This document shows positions 7,101 through 8,750 of a stretch of DNA of 8,750 nucleotides, piece by piece. The notes under the pieces are model-generated. The model was given only the letters and a program-made list of their open reading frames with translations. It was not told where the DNA came from and made no database searches. This DNA comes from Candidatus Sigynarchaeota archaeon. GTDB lineage: Archaea; Asgardarchaeota; Lokiarchaeia; Sigynarchaeales; Sigynarchaeaceae. The stretch lies in contig JAUQYW010000045.1 in NCBI GenBank assembly GCA_030587525.1, forward strand, positions 1 to 8,750. Reading direction: 5' to 3'. The translations under genes and the position numbers were made by a program. Position 1 is the stretch's first letter, and each line of letters opens with the position of its first letter.

Positions 7101-8607
7101 GATCCCGCGCGACGATCGTCATCGTGTGCATGCCCTGGCCTATCGCGTCCCAATCGGTCGAGCCGAGCAGCGTCGAAGCATTCCGGGTGAATAAATGTTC
7201 GGTCAATCCCTCCACCCGATACGTCACGTTAGCGAAATCGGTATCGAACACGTTTGCCTGGAACGTGAACCGATCGCGGAAGCATGTCCCACTGGAAGGA
7301 GATGCAATCTGGACTTGTGGTGCCCCTACATTCTTGTCCCATCTTACAATCGTAATGTCAGCGAGGCCCGCGCCGAAGCTCGACGTGTGTCCGCAAGTGT
7401 AAATTGATGTCCCGTCGCTCCAGATTGCCCGGCCCTGGTCGCTGGCGGGGCCTCCCCACGTCCGATGCCACAACCTGTTACCCGTCACGGCATCCCATTT
7501 TCCCACGATCATTTCTCCTCCAGCGCCGTACTTGTCTGTGGAACCACATACGAATATTGACGCGTCATCCGCCCAGATCCCAAGCTGCTGATTTGCCGCC
7601 AGCCCGTTCCACGTGCGGTTCCAGACCTGGTTCCCTGCCGCGTCCCACTTAACCATAATCAGGTCATTGTATGGGCTATACGAGCCGCACGTGTAGATAT
7701 GGCCGATTCCGTCGCCCGTAATCGCGTAACCGTGCGAGCTCGTCGCTCCTGTCCACGTGTGGTTCCAAATCTCGTTCCCCGCTGCATCCCACTTGACGAG
7801 AACCATTTTGTTTTCGAAATTAACTCCACAAGTGTAAATAACACCCGCGTTGTCAACCCAGACGGATTCAGCATGATCATGGAAAGAGGAATCCCCCCAA
7901 GTCTTATACCAAAGCTGGTTACCATTGCTATCCCACTTGACCAGCACCATATCCCAAAAAGCCGACATCTTCGTGTATCCAGTCGTGTACACGTTTCCGA
8001 GATAATCGCCACTAACAGAGAATGCGCAATCCTCGGGAGATACAAGACTCGTCCGGTTCCAGACCTGGTTGCCCGCCGTGTCCCACTTGACCAGCAACAT
8101 CCTTCCATTCGTGAGCCCGGCCGTGTATATGGCAGAACCATACCCCCAGACGCCGAACCCCCTGTCGATCGCCGTGGTACCCCACGTGCGGTTCCAGACC
8201 TGGTTCCCTGCCGCGTCCCACTTGACCAGCAAGAGATCGTCGTTTCCCGCGCCGAAGCTGGGCGTGACGCCACACGAGTAAATATACGTGCCGTCGCCCC
8301 AGACGCTGTACCCGAATTCATCTTGTGTCCCGCCCCAGGTGCAATACCATGTCACGTCCATGGATCCAGGGAAGATCTGAGCCACGAGGGGGAAGTGATC
8401 GAATACCCCGCCCGGCGAGGTTTCATACGGGATACTCCAGTATAGGCCACTTATGGCAGCAGCACCTGGATAACGGGTCTTGTAATTCCCCCAATAGTTG
8501 CCGTGCGTGCCGTTGTCCCATTCGTTACCCGCGGCGCTATCGTACCCGTTAGCCCCGCCATTATCGTAGATATTATTGTAATAAATCGTGCTTCCCGGAT
8601 ATTCCAA
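4129..8607 (-). CDS. Giant cell-surface protein: beta-helix end, 7-blade propeller, Ig/OmpL47-like modules, TM helix, cytoplasmic RING-like zinc finger (5' end broken)
   Basis: From the TTG at 8607 this is 1492 residues. Residues 1-80 are the end of a NosD-like right-handed beta-helix (GNYWGNY at 36-42, DHFPL at 70-74). Residues 87-428 hold seven SBBP-like repeats (LVKWDAAGNQVWNRTWG), enough for a seven-bladed propeller. Residues 431-610 are two duplicated Ig-like modules. Residues 612-963 are four OmpL47-like modules (DNTGGSG, DNVGNVE). Residues 965-1255 are further beta-sandwich domains, the last CARDB-like. Residues 1261-1283 form one membrane helix followed by YKKK. The remaining 209 residues would be cytoplasmic: a Lys-rich linker, a cross-brace zinc finger (C1384, C1387, C1398, C1401, H1407, C1410, C1421, C1424) and a terminal coiled coil (1438-1492). 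About 35 N-x-S/T sequons lie outside, consistent with a glycosylated surface protein. The TTG is not a believable start: the frame stays open to 8667, adds another beta-helix rung (WNNNIFNNAGNGI), has no signal peptide and stops at a TAATAA (8673-8668). The gene is therefore 5'-truncated or interrupted. Binding partner unknown. Confidence 0.85.
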   Translation of the reverse strand: MEYPGSTIYYNNIYDNGGANGYDSAAGNEWDNGTHGNYWGNYKTRYPGAAAISGLYWSIPYETSPGGVFDHFPLVAQIFPGSMDVTWYCTWGGTQDEFGYSVWGDGTYIYSCGVTPSFGAGNDDLLLVKWDAAGNQVWNRTWGTTAIDRGFGVWGYGSAIYTAGLTNGRMLLVKWDTAGNQVWNRTSLVSPEDCAFSVSGDYLGNVYTTGYTKMSAFWDMVLVKWDSNGNQLWYKTWGDSSFHDHAESVWVDNAGVIYTCGVNFENKMVLVKWDAAGNEIWNHTWTGATSSHGYAITGDGIGHIYTCGSYSPYNDLIMVKWDAAGNQVWNRTWNGLAANQQLGIWADDASIFVCGSTDKYGAGGEMIVGKWDAVTGNRLWHRTWGGPASDQGRAIWSDGTSIYTCGHTSSFGAGLADITIVRWDKNVGAPQVQIASPSSGTCFRDRFTFQANVFDTDFANVTYRVEGLTEHLFTRNASTLLGSTDWDAIGQGMHTMTIVARDLASHSTTRYLTFIKDTVTPIISIPFPANGTVFNSTFSFRADVFDANFASITYQVDARAPHVFTRNVSTSLDSGDWASVGQGTHQIMIQAIDLAGNALQASITFVKDTVAPSTSMAYIPPSDPEFIIPTTSFNLTSGDVGGSGVAATFYRLNNTAWTPYTAPFSPSTFGNGTLLIQYYSIDNAGNAETIISLTVYIDTIPPNTTLSVTPFPPDFVNGTTIFTLAATDNAGGSGLWLTEYRINGGDWTSGTSFTIPANGTCTIDYRSMDNVYITEVYGTRVYRVDSITPNTTLSVLTFAPDFTNGTRSFTLSRADNTGGSGILRTEYRINGGGWITGTSFTIPANGTHVIDYRSIDNVNNVEAFGTRSIRVDSISPASTITFTPSQGLAYINKTTLLTMAAVDNTGGSGIAAQFYKIGASAWASYNAPFTLGAYPNGTYTILYYCVDNVGNVETTNLLTVHLDIEGPTITITSPGNQTYINSILGITIASSDPDFAAAWYSIAHSSNGTLVVSNRTWLPGAQETLADGRYWIRAWGNDTRGNIEQAALDVHFTVNTTVTITVLLLNPANTTYTNQFVLPLGYWTNATVSSVFYLLDNRWSIPGSNTTLDLHAFANESTFYDRFHVLQVVVVDTANQTYYSMPTWFTVVVANLTGAEVTIQLEGDPKGGNMYLVKMRVENTGTKSLRRLIIFASMLSETGYFIGGAVFSTGNSTIAPGGTRTFTFQIYVENPAEQVNLTLRIIAEGYNATIISLVVMPVNGFEITIVIILSAAGGAIVIVSVLGYKKKIPVLLKRGKRVVETGVDKQDASLRKRERLLLVADPEQPPVTKSEEKLDAIPAAGMDDDTMKKGAKKKQLAPAKKEVPAKELARYEREVKVDEKLDKCLVCKRDLVGDVYICPVCKVAKYHASCVQALIANGEPCWACKQSLAAGDGVVDVTAVRAEIRGIEETLTALKDQYEQHKLSKETFLKRSEQLMKEKAALDRKIVNYEDK
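4336..4458 (-). other. RING/RING-CH-like C4HC3 zinc-finger segment of the surface protein
   Basis: The eight ligands are spaced CxxC-x10-CxxC-x5-HxxC-x10-CxxC, the C4HC3 order seen in RING-CH and PHD-type cross-brace fingers, with short RING-like loops (CPVCKVAKYHASC). It lies on the cytoplasmic side of the single membrane helix. RING-like domains of this kind are known from Asgard archaea, where some belong to ubiquitin-like systems. Whether this one has ligase activity or only mediates protein contact cannot be read from sequence. Confidence 0.7.
5719..6774 (-). repeat. Four tandem OmpL47-like modules (about 87 residues each)
   Basis: Residues 612-963 of the surface protein contain four units that each run from a TPNTTLSV-like opening through a D-N-x-GGSG turn, a YRINGG-W strand pair, a PANGT turn and a DYRSIDNV-N-VE ending. 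Units two and three (about 6507-6247 and 6246-5986) are the most alike, also at DNA level, and look like a fairly recent tandem duplication. Confidence 0.75.
6778..7317 (-). repeat. Duplicated pair of Ig-like modules (about 90 residues each)
   Basis: Residues 431-520 and 521-610 align along their whole length: a P-x-NGT-like opening, FxFxAxVFDxxFAxxTY, H-x-FTRN-x-ST, a DW-x-x-(I/V)GQG-x-H turn and a closing (T/I)F(I/V)KDTV. They are two copies of one beta-sandwich module between the propeller and the OmpL47-like repeats. Confidence 0.75.
7609..7650 (-). repeat. 42-bp perfect direct repeat, copy 1 (blade 5/6 junction)
   Basis: This 42-bp segment is identical to 8182-8223, 573 bp (191 codons) away and in the same frame. 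It encodes the end of one blade and the start of the next (KWDAAGNQVWNRTW). Confidence 0.85.
8182..8223 (-). repeat. 42-bp perfect direct repeat, copy 2 (blade 1/2 junction)
   Basis: Identical to 7609-7650. A third copy with a few substitutions lies at about 8055-8095 (blade 2/3 junction). Identity at the DNA level, not only the protein level, points to recent duplication or gene conversion among blades. Confidence 0.85.
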
Positions 8608-8649
8608 CCGGATCCCATTTCCCGCGTTGTTGAAGATATTATTATTCCA

Positions 8650-8750
8650 AGAAATGAGAAAAATGAGTTATTAGGGTATATTTTTGTTAAGCTGAATTTA
8701 ACTAATCCAATACGCTGCGCTATTTGTGAAATGGATGGGGTAAATGGTTT
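8650..8750. other. AT-rich sequence interrupting the beta-helix gene; possible edge of another gene
   Basis: To the right of about 8650 the beta-helix coding stops and composition drops sharply (12 G/C in 8651-8700). The minus-strand continuation hits TAATAA and a further TAA. On the plus strand a frame open from at least 8647 to the edge reads NLTNPIRCAICEMDGVNG, with a CxxC pair that could be the start of a zinc finger, as in some transposases or HNH proteins. It has no clear start codon before 8731. A minus-strand frame is also open from the edge (PFTPSISQIAQRIGLVKFSL). I cannot tell which, if either, is coding. Confidence 0.35.

Larger units (their letters stand above)
7324..8349 (-). repeat. 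Seven SBBP-type beta-propeller blades
   Basis: The repeated unit of 45-51 residues begins at W87, W138, W183, W233, W281, W329 and W380 of the surface protein. Each has the pattern W-x-x-TW-G, a central IYTCG strand and LVKWD-x-x-GN before the next Trp. Exactly seven units match a closed seven-bladed propeller, and the last unit ends in VRWDKNVGAP, which leads directly into the Ig-like modules. Confidence 0.8.

Noticed and set aside
7324..8349. Regularly spaced repeats considered as a CRISPR array
   Set aside because: Repeats are in frame, encode propeller blades, vary in sequence and are 135-153 bp apart.
7699..8445. Long plus-strand frame of about 248 codons opposite the propeller
   Set aside because: It is the antisense of a repeated, GC-rich coding region; its repetitive composition mirrors the blades and it shows no domain.
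4129..8607. TTG at 8607 as the true start of the surface protein
   Set aside because: The frame upstream still encodes beta-helix consensus, there is no signal peptide, and the start would fall in the middle of a rung.
8450..8750. Minus-strand alternative frame open from the right edge to about 8455 as an intact gene
   Set aside because: Most of its length is a frame shadow of the beta-helix coding sequence; only the last 90 bases before the edge are ambiguous.
1..8750. tRNA, rRNA, riboswitch or origin
   Set aside because: I looked on both strands in the non-coding gaps and saw no cloverleaf, rRNA-like or origin-type repeat sequence.

Overview
This window is archaeal in character. Genes lack consistent Shine-Dalgarno sequences, a TATA-like AT stretch sits just upstream of at least one start codon, and the largest gene encodes a giant surface protein of a type common in Asgard archaea (Lokiarchaeia/Thorarchaeia relatives) and also found in Thermoplasmatota. 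That protein combines a NosD-like beta-helix, a propeller of SBBP-type repeats, Ig/OmpL47-like modules, one C-terminal membrane helix and a cytoplasmic RING-like zinc finger. The zinc finger plus short helical tail makes an Asgard archaeon my best guess (moderate confidence). No RNA gene or other taxonomic marker is present to settle it.

All recognisable genes are on the minus strand, so the window reads right to left. The extreme right (about 8650-8750) is AT-rich sequence that abruptly interrupts the beta-helix coding sequence. Next come the surface protein (8607 or further right, down to 4129), a 615-residue protein with a CoiA-like nuclease domain (4116-2269) only 12 bp downstream, a phospholipase-D-fold nuclease candidate with two tandem zinc ribbons (2168-1239), and a small HTH plus DUF4177-like protein (1188-634). 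A hairpin followed by a T-run at about 483-462 could end this series. An AT-rich spacer of about 290 bp with a 15-bp tandem repeat separates it from a gene that runs off the left edge (343-1), whose N-terminal part carries a PD-(D/E)xK nuclease signature.

Three of the five genes therefore look like nucleases of different folds, and a fourth carries a putative DNA-binding HTH. This is the profile of an accessory or defence-type neighbourhood, but no helicase, methyltransferase, CRISPR array or complete transposase is visible, so a defence role is inference. Sharp changes in base composition at both ends, and the broken 5' end of the surface-protein gene, suggest insertions or rearrangement here.
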